Part shown: positions 8,515-16,218 of the stretch, piece by piece
Layout: every line of letters starts with the position of its first letter
Position numbering within the stretch: position 1 is the stretch's first letter
Assembly: GCF_018917435.1 (NCBI RefSeq)
Contig: NZ_JAHLOQ010000035.1
Location: 1 to 34,068 of the forward strand
Direction of reading: 5' to 3'
Source of the DNA: Intestinibacter bartlettii
GTDB lineage: Bacteria > Bacillota > Clostridia > Peptostreptococcales > Peptostreptococcaceae
Length of the DNA stretch: 34,068 bases
Notes under the pieces: generated by a model
Database searches by the model: none
Told to the model about the DNA's origin: nothing
Seen by the model: only the letters and a program-made list of their open reading frames with translations
Translations under genes and position numbers: made by a program

Positions 8515-9249
8515 ATGAAGTATATTAAGAAACTAGTTATAATGATGATACCCGTAATGTTTTTAGCTGGATGTTCTAGTGCGAGTATAGATACAAAAAA
8601 TGTTTCTAAAGAGGCAATAGAAAGAAATACTATGACAAAAGTACAGAGTGATGTAAATGTAATCATGAATAAAAGCTATGATTATGTTCTTCAAAATATG
8701 GGAAGCCCATATAGTACAATATATTCCTTAAAGGTTGATAACATTGATAAATTTAAGAATTTAAAAGAAATATCAGATAAAGATATGAATAATGTAGAAA
8801 TATTGAGTGAAGGACTATTATATCCTAAATATACATCAGATTATAAATTAGATGGAAGTGCATTATATATAGCATTAAAAGATGATAAAGTAAGTGAAGT
8901 AGAAACTTGTGATTTTAAAAATTTAGATGTAGCATTATTAATGGATGAAGAGGCTAATGCTGTAATTTCAGTTTATAATGATTATAATAGTTTAAATGAG
9001 AATAATATTGATAAGGACAATCTTGATACTTATATAGGAAAAGAAAAAAATAGTATATCATCAATAACAAAAAATAAAAAATGTCAATACAGCGTTTATA
9101 TAGAAGCAGATGGTGGTATTGATATAGATATATACAACATAAAAGATAGTAATTTTTTAGTAATAGCATATAAAAATAATGAAATTACTTATATAGCACA
9201 ACGTGATGGTAGAAAGATAGCCGCTGCTATACAAAAAAATATTAATTAA
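8515..9249 (+). CDS. Putative lipoprotein of unknown function
   Basis: A 244-residue protein with a lipoprotein signal: positive start (MKYIKK), hydrophobic core and lipobox LAGC with the lipidated Cys at residue 20. The mature part is polar and Lys/Asp/Asn-rich, with no transmembrane segment and no motif I recognise. VLQNMGSPYSTIYSL near residue 60 is the most motif-like part and recalls SmpA/BamE-like folds, but I would not assign that. It is a single gene with its own ribosome binding site and its own terminator, exposed on the outer face of the membrane. Confidence 0.8.
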   Translation: MKYIKKLVIMMIPVMFLAGCSSASIDTKNVSKEAIERNTMTKVQSDVNVIMNKSYDYVLQNMGSPYSTIYSLKVDNIDKFKNLKEISDKDMNNVEILSEGLLYPKYTSDYKLDGSALYIALKDDKVSEVETCDFKNLDVALLMDEEANAVISVYNDYNSLNENNIDKDNLDTYIGKEKNSISSITKNKKCQYSVYIEADGGIDIDIYNIKDSNFLVIAYKNNEITYIAQRDGRKIAAAIQKNIN

Positions 9250-9254
9250 CGATT

Positions 9255-9299
9255 AAAAATGTTATTTCAAATATTTATTTTTGAGATAGCATTTTTTGT
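9255..9299 (+). terminator. Rho-independent terminator after the lipoprotein gene
   Basis: A 17-bp stem with two G-U pairs (9255-9271/9280-9296, AATGTTATTTC.../...GAGATAGCATT) and an 8-nt loop ends in TTTTTT. Confidence 0.85.
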
Positions 9300-9419
9300 T
9301 GTGTTTTTGGTGTATAATAAATTATAATATCTTTTTTAATATTTCTCATTTAATTTTAGATATTGTATGTCTAAAAAAAATATATTAAATTAATAATATA
9401 TGTAAAATATTCTTTAAGA

Positions 9420-9448
9420 TATAATATTAATGCCCAATATTTATATTG
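9420..9448 (+). promoter_or_regulatory. tetR -10 box with overlapping operator-like sequence
   Basis: TATAAT at 9420-9425 has no good -35. Directly downstream, at the expected transcription start, is TGCCCAATATT (9431-9441); its exact reverse complement stands at 11216-11226 in the mmpL leader. Overlapping it is a perfect inverted repeat CAATAT-TT-ATATTG (9435-9448). The position suggests autoregulation of the TetR gene. Confidence 0.45.
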
Positions 9449-9478
9449 AAAATGAATAAGATTTAAGGAGAAATAGTT

Positions 9479-10147
9479 ATGAGTAATAAAAAAATAGATA
9501 TAGAAGAACAAATTATAAAAAAATCTTTTAATCTTTTTTTAGTAAATGGATATGAGAAAACTACTATTAGACAGATAGCGGATTCGGTGGGGATAGGAAG
9601 AGGACATTTATACTATTACTTTAAGAAGAAAGAAGATATTTTGCTTTACATCTACAAAACAATATTAAATAAAATTTATGGGTTGATAAGCAATCATCAT
9701 ATGAATGATACTGAGCTTTTATTAAACTATGCCGTAACTCAATGTTTATATACTTATACAATTGTGAGATATGAGAGTTTATTTAGAATATATATAGAGG
9801 CATCAAAAGTACCAGTTATTAGAAAAGAATATGTAAATATCTTAATAGAATTATTTAAAAAGAAAGCTCCAGAAACACATTATAACGCAACCGAAAAAGA
9901 TATATATATAAGTGTTGCTGTAGGATGTGCAGGAGAAGAAGAATTGCTTAGACGATATTATAATAAAGATATCGACTTAGATATAGAAGATATTATAAAA
10001 TCAGTAATATCAACAAGATTGATTTTATTAAATATTATAGAAAAAAAACAAGTAGATCAAATCGTAGGAAATGCGATAGAAATAGCAAATAATTTAAATA
10101 TAGGTGAGCTATTAGAGAGTTTTGACATCTTTCTAAATAAGGTTTAA
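9479..10147 (+). CDS. TetR-family transcriptional regulator
   Basis: A 222-residue regulator with an N-terminal TetR HTH (about residues 8-55): KSFNLFLVNGYEKTTIRQIADSVGIGRGHLYYYFKKKEDIL, here shown in parts KTTIRQIADSVG and GHLYYYFKKKED. The C-terminal ligand domain is all-helical and not family-diagnostic. AAGGAGA precedes ATG 9479. It is followed after 10 bp by the metallophosphoesterase gene, so the two form an operon. Shared operator-like sequences at 9431 and in the mmpL promoter (11189-11231) make the MMPL/heptad-protein operon its likely target, in keeping with the common TetR control of efflux or lipid-export systems. The ligand is unknown. Confidence 0.9.
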   Translation: MSNKKIDIEEQIIKKSFNLFLVNGYEKTTIRQIADSVGIGRGHLYYYFKKKEDILLYIYKTILNKIYGLISNHHMNDTELLLNYAVTQCLYTYTIVRYESLFRIYIEASKVPVIRKEYVNILIELFKKKAPETHYNATEKDIYISVAVGCAGEEELLRRYYNKDIDLDIEDIIKSVISTRLILLNIIEKKQVDQIVGNAIEIANNLNIGELLESFDIFLNKV

Positions 10148-10157
10148 GGAGTGTTTT

Positions 10158-11033
10158 ATGTATAAAATTATACTTATATTGATTTGCATTTTTATATTAA
10201 TTTATTTATATATAAAATATAATGTAAATACATTAGAAATAGCGAAATACACAATTGAAAATGAAAAAATTCCAAAAGAATTTAATGGATATAATATAGT
10301 TCAAATTTCAGATTTGCATAGCAAATTATTTGGAGCAAATAATAAAAAATTATTAAAAAAGATAAATGAATTAAATCCTGATATAGTAGTTGTTACAGGA
10401 GATTTAGTAGATGGTGAAAATAATAATTATAATATAGCTTTGGACTTTATGAAGGAACTTACAAAACTATATAAGGTTTATTATATAATAGGAAATCATG
10501 AGCAAAAGGCATTAATTAAAAAATATAAAGATGAATATGTAGGTTATTTTAATGAATTAAATAAAATAGATTTTGTAAATTTAGATAATGAAAAGGTCGA
10601 AATTAAAAAAGAAGGTTCAAAAATAAATTTATATGGACTGACAGTGCCATATAGTTGCTATAAATATTTATTTGATGATAAAGAAATTACTACTATAGAT
10701 AGAGATTTTTTAGTACAAAAATTAGGTGATTTAGATAAAAATCAATTTAATATATTATTATCACATACACCTTTTTATTTTGATGAATACGAAAAATGGG
10801 GTGCAGACTTAACTTTATGTGGACATGTGCACGGTGGAATTATTAGATTACCTTTTGTAGGAGGATTGTTATCGCCAGATAGAAAGTTCTTCCCAAAATA
10901 TGATTTAGGAAAATATGAAAAAAATAATTCAACAATGATAGTGAGTAAAGGGCTTGGAGGATCAAAGGTACTTATTAGGGTACATTGCAAGCCTGAGATT
11001 GTAAGTATAAAATTAAAATCAAATCAAATTTAA
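10158..11033 (+). CDS. Membrane-anchored metallophosphoesterase (YkuE/YaeI-like)
   Basis: A 291-residue calcineurin-like phosphoesterase with one N-terminal membrane helix (about residues 3-22). The dinuclear metal motifs appear in order: ISDLHS (DxH), VTGDLVDG (GDxxD), IIGNHEQ (GNHE), LLSHTP (H) and LCGHVHGG (GHxH). The mid and C-terminal pattern GGLLSPDR...SKGLGGS fits the YkuE/YaeI branch, whose members act on phospholipid-linked or diacylglucosamine phosphate substrates; here the substrate is unknown. Predicted topology places the catalytic domain outside if the helix is a signal anchor. It lies 10 bp behind tetR and ends in a terminator that starts inside its stop codon. Confidence 0.9.
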   Translation: MYKIILILICIFILIYLYIKYNVNTLEIAKYTIENEKIPKEFNGYNIVQISDLHSKLFGANNKKLLKKINELNPDIVVVTGDLVDGENNNYNIALDFMKELTKLYKVYYIIGNHEQKALIKKYKDEYVGYFNELNKIDFVNLDNEKVEIKKEGSKINLYGLTVPYSCYKYLFDDKEITTIDRDFLVQKLGDLDKNQFNILLSHTPFYFDEYEKWGADLTLCGHVHGGIIRLPFVGGLLSPDRKFFPKYDLGKYEKNNSTMIVSKGLGGSKVLIRVHCKPEIVSIKLKSNQI

Positions 11034-11074
11034 AAGAGCATAAAGCAGATTTTTCTGCTAAGTGCTCTTTTTTT
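11032..11074 (+). terminator. Rho-independent terminator of the tetR/phosphoesterase operon
   Basis: A two-step hairpin: outer AAAGAGCA/TGCTCTTT, inner AGCAGA-TTTT-TCTGCT, followed by a T-run (11068-11074). The stem begins in the stop codon. Confidence 0.9.
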
Positions 11075-11177
11075 ATTTGCAAGTAAATTATATATTATTA
11101 TCTATTTTGTGGATAATTTAGTATTATGTATAAAAAAAATTTTATAATTTTCTAGAAAAATTTAACAATAAAACTTG

Positions 11178-11231
11178 TTGACATTTTTTTGGGCGCGCCC
11201 TATAATCTAGGTATGAATATTGGGCATGCCT
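11178..11231 (+). promoter_or_regulatory. Consensus SigA promoter with GC-rich operator palindromes (mmpL operon)
   Basis: TTGACA (11178-11183), a 17-nt spacer and TATAAT (11201-11206) form a perfect promoter. The spacer ends in the perfect palindrome GGGCGCGCCC (11191-11200), very unusual in such AT-rich DNA. A second, imperfect site TTGGGCATGCC (11220-11230) lies over the start region; the first reads TTGGGCGCGCC from 11189, so the two are 31 bp apart, about three helical turns. AATATTGGGCA (11216-11226) is the exact inverse of a word at the tetR start. A repressor here would block RNA polymerase. Confidence 0.8.
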
Positions 11232-11249
11232 AAAAATGGAGGGAGAATT

Positions 11250-13349
11250 ATGGAAAGGATATCAAAAGCGATAGCCAAACATAGCAAGTTAATTTTGTTA
11301 TTAGCAATAATATTGGTAATTCCAGCAGCATTTGGATACTTTAAAACAGACGTAAATTACGACATATTAAGTTATTTACCGGAAGAAACATCAACAATGC
11401 AAGCTGAGAAAATTTTAAAAGATGATTTTGGATGCGGATCTGTAGCAATGCTTATTGTCGAAGATATGCCAGATAAAGATGTAGCAAAAATCAAAGAAAA
11501 AGTAGCTAAATTAGATGGAGTTAAAAAGGCTCTTTGGGTTGATGATTTTATAGATTTATCTGTACCAAAAGAAATACTACCAAAGGATATGACAGATTTA
11601 CTTTATAATGGTGATAAATCTACTATGATAATAGTAATGCTTAAAGAAGGTACAGCAACATTAACAACTCAAAACACTGTACAACAAATTAGAAACATAG
11701 TTGGAAAACAAGGTTTCTTAAGTGGTATGAGTGGAATTATAAAAGATACTAAAGATTGTGCTGATGGAGAGATGCCATTATATGTAATCATAGCAGCAGT
11801 ACTTACTTTAATAGTTTTACTACTTACAATGGAATCAACAGTAGTACCATTTGTATTTTTATTAAGTATAGCTTTAGCTATTATATATAATTTTGGTTCG
11901 AATATAATTTTGGGAGAAATATCATATATAACTAAAGCATTAGCAGCAGTATTACAATTAGGGGTTACAATGGATTATTCTATTTTCTTACTTCACCGAT
12001 ACGATGAAGAATTAGAAAGAACGCCGGATAGAATAGATGCCATGTCAAATGCAATACAAAATACATTTGTTTCAATAATTGGTAGTTCAACTACTACTGT
12101 AGCTGGATTCTTAGCACTTTGTGCCATGGATTTAACATTAGGTATGGATATGGGGATTGTAATGGCCAAAGGTGTTATAATCGGTGTTTTATGTACAGTA
12201 ACTATATTACCATCATTAATATTAATATTTGATGGTCCAATACACAAATATAAACATAGAACAATACTTCCAGCATTTGAAAAAACTTCAAATTTTGTAG
12301 TTAAACATTATAAAAAATTAGCAGTTTTATTTATAATAATTTTTATTCCAGCTTTTATAGGAAATAATAAAGCTGAAGTTTATTATAACTTAGATGAATC
12401 TTTACCAGATGACTTCCCATCAATAATCGCTACTAATAAAATGAAAGACGATTATAATATGGAAAGTACAGACTTTATATTAATTAGTGACAAATTAGAT
12501 TCAAATGATGTAAGTTCTATGATTAAAGAGCTTGAAAAAGTAGATGGAGTAAACTCAGTTATAGGACTTGAAAAATATATAGGCCCTGCAATAAGTCAAG
12601 ATATAATTCCTGATGAAATTCTAAGTGAATTAAAAGCAGGCGGATATGAAGAAATGATGTTAAATTCAAAATATAGAGCAGCATCAGATGAGTGTAATGC
12701 ACAATTAACTGAAATTGAACATATAGTTCACAAATATGATCCAAGTGCTCTTGTAGGTGGTGAAGCACCTCTTACAAAAGACTTAATAAGAATTGCAGAT
12801 TCAGATTTCAAAAAAGTTAGTGCAGTTTCTATAATAGCAATATTTGTAATAATAACTATAGTATTCAAATCAGTATCTCTACCAGTTATATTAGTTGCAG
12901 CAATCGAATGTGCTATATTTGCTAACTTAGGTATACCTTATTATACAGGTAAAATTGAACCATTTATAGCATCTATAGTTTTAGGAACAATACAATTAGG
13001 GGCAACAGTAGACTATGCAATACTTATGACTTCTAGATTTAAAGAAGAATTAGAATACACAGATGATAAGTTTGAAGCAATGAGACTTGCAATAAAACAC
13101 AGTGCAGGATCAATAATGACAAGTGCTTTATCATTCTTCTCTGCAACTATAGGTGTTGGTGTAATTTCTCAACTAGAACTTATAGGTTCATTATGTAGCT
13201 TGATGTCAAGAGGGGCAATAATAAGTATGTTTATGATTATATTCATATTACCAGGATTATTACTTGTATTTGAACCAGTTATCAGAAAAACAAGTAAAGG
13301 ATTTGAACCTGACAAAAAGCAAAAAGCAGCAACTGACGCTGTAAATTAA
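11250..13349 (+). CDS. MMPL/RND-superfamily membrane transporter
   Basis: A 699-residue protein with two repeated halves. Each has one leading transmembrane helix (about residues 15-35 and 350-372), a roughly 140-residue outer loop and a five-helix block (about 175-345 and 530-680), 12 helices in all. The inner signatures MDYSIFLLHRYDEEL and VDYAILMTSRFKEEL match the DYxxFLxxRxxEE region of MMPL proteins, which use the proton gradient to export lipids, glycolipids or hydrophobic drugs. I chose ATG 11250 behind GGAGGGAG; the ATG at 11220 lies inside the promoter start region. It is followed after 51 bp by the secreted heptad protein with no terminator between. It is probably repressed by the upstream TetR. 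The substrate is unknown. Confidence 0.92.
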   Translation: MERISKAIAKHSKLILLLAIILVIPAAFGYFKTDVNYDILSYLPEETSTMQAEKILKDDFGCGSVAMLIVEDMPDKDVAKIKEKVAKLDGVKKALWVDDFIDLSVPKEILPKDMTDLLYNGDKSTMIIVMLKEGTATLTTQNTVQQIRNIVGKQGFLSGMSGIIKDTKDCADGEMPLYVIIAAVLTLIVLLLTMESTVVPFVFLLSIALAIIYNFGSNIILGEISYITKALAAVLQLGVTMDYSIFLLHRYDEELERTPDRIDAMSNAIQNTFVSIIGSSTTTVAGFLALCAMDLTLGMDMGIVMAKGVIIGVLCTVTILPSLILIFDGPIHKYKHRTILPAFEKTSNFVVKHYKKLAVLFIIIFIPAFIGNNKAEVYYNLDESLPDDFPSIIATNKMKDDYNMESTDFILISDKLDSNDVSSMIKELEKVDGVNSVIGLEKYIGPAISQDIIPDEILSELKAGGYEEMMLNSKYRAASDECNAQLTEIEHIVHKYDPSALVGGEAPLTKDLIRIADSDFKKVSAVSIIAIFVIITIVFKSVSLPVILVAAIECAIFANLGIPYYTGKIEPFIASIVLGTIQLGATVDYAILMTSRFKEELEYTDDKFEAMRLAIKHSAGSIMTSALSFFSATIGVGVISQLELIGSLCSLMSRGAIISMFMIIFILPGLLLVFEPVIRKTSKGFEPDKKQKAATDAVN

Positions 13350-13400
13350 AAAAATATTTAATATTACAATATACCGTTAATTAATGGGGGAGGATTAGTC

Positions 13401-15953
13401 ATGTATAATAAAAATATTAAAAAGAAATCAATAGCTTTAGCAACAGTAGCATTAGTTGCAGCAAATAATACTTGTGCATTTGCAGCACAAAATGATAGTA
13501 AAATAACTAAAGATGAAACAGTTTATTCTATATTAGATGAAAACGGAAATGTTACAAAAAACATTGTATCAGATTGGATAAAGAGTGACTCATCTTTAGG
13601 AAATATAAAGGATGTAAGTAAATTAACAAATATAAAAAATATAAAAGGTAATGAAACACCTAGTATAAATGGTGATAATGTAACTTGGGATGTAAATGGG
13701 GACGATTTGTACTACCAAGGTGAAAGTAATGAACAATTGCCAGTAGATGTAAATATTAGATATGAATTAAATGGAAAAGTAGTAAATCCTAAAGATGTCA
13801 AAGGGGAAAGCGGAGATTTCAAAATAACTATAAAATTAAAAAATAATGTTAAAAAGAACGTACAAATAAACGGCGAAAATAGAATAATATATACTCCATT
13901 TTTAACAGCTGGAGAAGTATTATTAGATAGAGATAACTTTAAAGACATAGAAACTAGTGCAGGAACTATGTTAGATGAAGGAAATAATGCTTCTATAACA
14001 TTTGTATCATTACCTGGATTAAGTAAATCATTAAACCTAAGTAGCAAGTTAAACAATTACTTAAACTTAAAAGATGAAATAGTGATAACAGGTAATACAA
14101 CTAATTTCCAAGTGCCTACTATAATGTTTGCACTTACTAGTGATATAACAGGTACATTAGAAGATATAGATGGAGATATGAATTTTAGTGAATTAAAAGA
14201 TTCACTACAACAATTACAAGATGCTGGTGCAGAGTTAGTAGATGGAGCTAAACAAGTTGCAGAAGGTAGTGAAACTCTTAATACAAATTATAGCAAGTTT
14301 GATGATGGAGTAAAATCATTAGATAGTGGAATTACAACATTAAAAGAAGGTTCTGATACACTTGCAAGTAATTTACCAACATTAAATGAAGGTGCAATGA
14401 GCTTAACAAGTGGTTTACAACAAATAAACGAAGGACAACAAACTTTAAGTTCAGGTATATCAACTTATACAAATAGTGCAAAACAATTAGATGGGGCTTA
14501 TGCACAATTAACAGCAGGAATAAGTTCATTAGATCAAGGAATAGGATCATTAAGTCAAGGAGCAGAAACACTTACAAATAGTTTACCAACATTAGATGCT
14601 GGTGCAATGAGTTTGACAAGTGGACTTCAACAATTAAATTCATCACAAAGTAAATTTGCAAGTGGTGTACAAAGTTATGTAAGTAATGCAAATAAATTAG
14701 ATCAATCATACAGCAATATAAATAGTGGTATAGACTCTGCATATAATGGAGCAAGTAGTTTAAGTGGTGGATTAAGCCAATTAGATAGTGGAGTAGATAG
14801 TTTAATAAGTTCTACAAGTACAGTAAGTTCATTAGCTGATTCTGTAGCCCAAGTCTCTTCACAATTATCATCATCAAGCAATAGCCAACTTCAAGCACAA
14901 ATAACTGCTTTGGCACAAAAGGCAGCAGCAAATGGTGATAGTGAACTTGCAGCAGAAATAGCTCAATTAGGAAGCAGTTTACAACAACAATCAGGACAAT
15001 TGAGTACAGCTGCAGCTAGTTTAAATCAAATAAGTTCTGGATTAAAAACAGTAGCATCTAAACAAGAATCTGGACTTAGTTCAGTTAAAAATGGAATAAG
15101 TTCAGTATCAGCAGGTGCATCAAGCTTACAATCTGGATTATCAACACTTAAAAATGGTTCATCACAATTTGGTTCAAGCTTAAATCAATTTGCAGGAGCA
15201 GGAAGTACACTTAGTGATTCTTCTTCAAAATTATCAAGTGCAACACAAAGTGCATATGCAGGAAGTCAACAATTATCACAAGGAACAAGTCAATTAGTAA
15301 GTGGAGCAAGTAGCTTAACAAGTGGCGTTAATCAACTTAAAAATGGTTCATCAACATTAGTAAATGGATCTCAAACATTTGGTACTAATTTAAGTCAATT
15401 TGCTCAAGCTGGTAGTCAATTAGAATCAGGAAGTAGTACTTTAGCAAGTGCAACACAAAGCGCATATGCAGGAAGTCAACAACTATCACAAGGAACAAGT
15501 CAATTAGTAAGTGGAGCAAGTAGCTTAACAAGTGGTGTTAATCAACTTAAAGATGGTTCATCAACATTAAGTAGTAGTTCTACACAAATAAAAGATGGTA
15601 TATCAACATTAGCAAGTGGTAGTACCCAACTTTATGATGGTACCGTTCAATTTAAACAAGAAGGTCTTGATCAATTAAGTGGTGAAGGCAATAAATTAAT
15701 ATCAGAAGTAGGAAACATAATGGATGTTAAAGATGAATTAGTAAGTGCATCAGAAGAATATAACAACTATTCAGGCATAAATAATGATGAAATGAATGGT
15801 AAAGTTAGATTTGTATTTAAAGTTGAAGATTCAAGTGATAACACTGATGAAAAAACTAGTAAATCAGAAACTACTAAATCAGATACAAGTCAAGATAATA
15901 AAGAAGAAAAAACAGGATTTACAGCTTGGATAAAAGGTTTATTTAGTAAATAA
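13401..15953 (+). CDS. Secreted xxxLxxG heptad-repeat protein, MMPL partner candidate
   Basis: An 850-residue protein with a Sec signal peptide (cleavage predicted after AFA, residue 28), a beta-like N-terminal domain (about 40-250) and a long Ser/Gly/Gln-rich rod (about 275-755) of regular heptads such as SLTSGLQ, TLSSGIS, QLTAGIS and SLDQGIG. These match the xxxLxxG heptad class (TIGR03057), also common in the outer domain of YhgE/Pip proteins. The C-terminus is acidic/polar and ends in the amphipathic KTGFTAWIKGLFSK; there is no transmembrane helix, sortase motif or lipobox. Blocks recur at exactly 70 residues (ten heptads) in two places. ATG 13401 follows GGGGGAGG. Lying in an operon with the MMPL gene, it may act as an outer scaffold or adaptor, which is inference. 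Confidence 0.85.
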   Translation: MYNKNIKKKSIALATVALVAANNTCAFAAQNDSKITKDETVYSILDENGNVTKNIVSDWIKSDSSLGNIKDVSKLTNIKNIKGNETPSINGDNVTWDVNGDDLYYQGESNEQLPVDVNIRYELNGKVVNPKDVKGESGDFKITIKLKNNVKKNVQINGENRIIYTPFLTAGEVLLDRDNFKDIETSAGTMLDEGNNASITFVSLPGLSKSLNLSSKLNNYLNLKDEIVITGNTTNFQVPTIMFALTSDITGTLEDIDGDMNFSELKDSLQQLQDAGAELVDGAKQVAEGSETLNTNYSKFDDGVKSLDSGITTLKEGSDTLASNLPTLNEGAMSLTSGLQQINEGQQTLSSGISTYTNSAKQLDGAYAQLTAGISSLDQGIGSLSQGAETLTNSLPTLDAGAMSLTSGLQQLNSSQSKFASGVQSYVSNANKLDQSYSNINSGIDSAYNGASSLSGGLSQLDSGVDSLISSTSTVSSLADSVAQVSSQLSSSSNSQLQAQITALAQKAAANGDSELAAEIAQLGSSLQQQSGQLSTAAASLNQISSGLKTVASKQESGLSSVKNGISSVSAGASSLQSGLSTLKNGSSQFGSSLNQFAGAGSTLSDSSSKLSSATQSAYAGSQQLSQGTSQLVSGASSLTSGVNQLKNGSSTLVNGSQTFGTNLSQFAQAGSQLESGSSTLASATQSAYAGSQQLSQGTSQLVSGASSLTSGVNQLKDGSSTLSSSSTQIKDGISTLASGSTQLYDGTVQFKQEGLDQLSGEGNKLISEVGNIMDVKDELVSASEEYNNYSGINNDEMNGKVRFVFKVEDSSDNTDEKTSKSETTKSDTSQDNKEEKTGFTAWIKGLFSK
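15235..15569 (+). repeat. 125-bp tandem-spaced repeat inside the heptad gene
   Basis: 15235-15359 and 15445-15569 differ at four of 125 bases: three silent changes and one N-to-D change. They are offset by exactly 210 bp. A second, older pair (around 14371 and 14581, GAMSLTSGLQQ) has the same 210-bp offset. This points to duplication in units of 70 codons, ten heptads, with a recent event or gene conversion in the later pair. Confidence 0.9.
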
Positions 15954-16017
15954 ATTAATAAATGTATTTAATTAAAAATGTATATTTATTTGTTAGATAA
16001 ATATTATATACTATTGA

Positions 16018-16054
16018 AATTAGAGGTGATTTAAAAATCATCTCTAATTTTTTT
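16018..16054 (+). terminator. Rho-independent terminator of the mmpL operon
   Basis: A 13-bp stem with one G-U pair (AATTAGAGGTGAT, 16018-16030, with 16037-16049) is followed by a T-run to 16054. Confidence 0.9.
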
Positions 16055-16101
16055 AACAATTTATTTTTATTTATTACTATCATTTAAATAAAAGAAATTT
16101 A

Positions 16102-16130
16102 TTGACTATTGGATGTCTTAATATTATAGT
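16102..16130 (+). promoter_or_regulatory. SigA-type promoter of putP
   Basis: TTGACT (16102-16107), a 17-nt spacer and TATAGT (16125-16130) lie about 90 bp before the GTG start. No operator or riboswitch is evident in the leader. Confidence 0.6.
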
Positions 16131-16218
16131 TTAAATATGTAATATAATGGAATAATTGTCTGAAAAATGTAAAATATGATAAAAATTTTTGACAATTATC
16201 AGATTAGGGGGGAAAGAA

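Noticed and set aside
8463-8666. Minus-strand ORF overlapping the lipoprotein start
   Set aside because: A shadow of the lipoprotein gene, which has a signal peptide, lipobox and ribosome binding site.
14300-15600. Repeats as a possible CRISPR array
   Set aside because: They are in-frame coding heptads of one secreted protein, with no constant spacer/repeat pattern and a 210-bp period.
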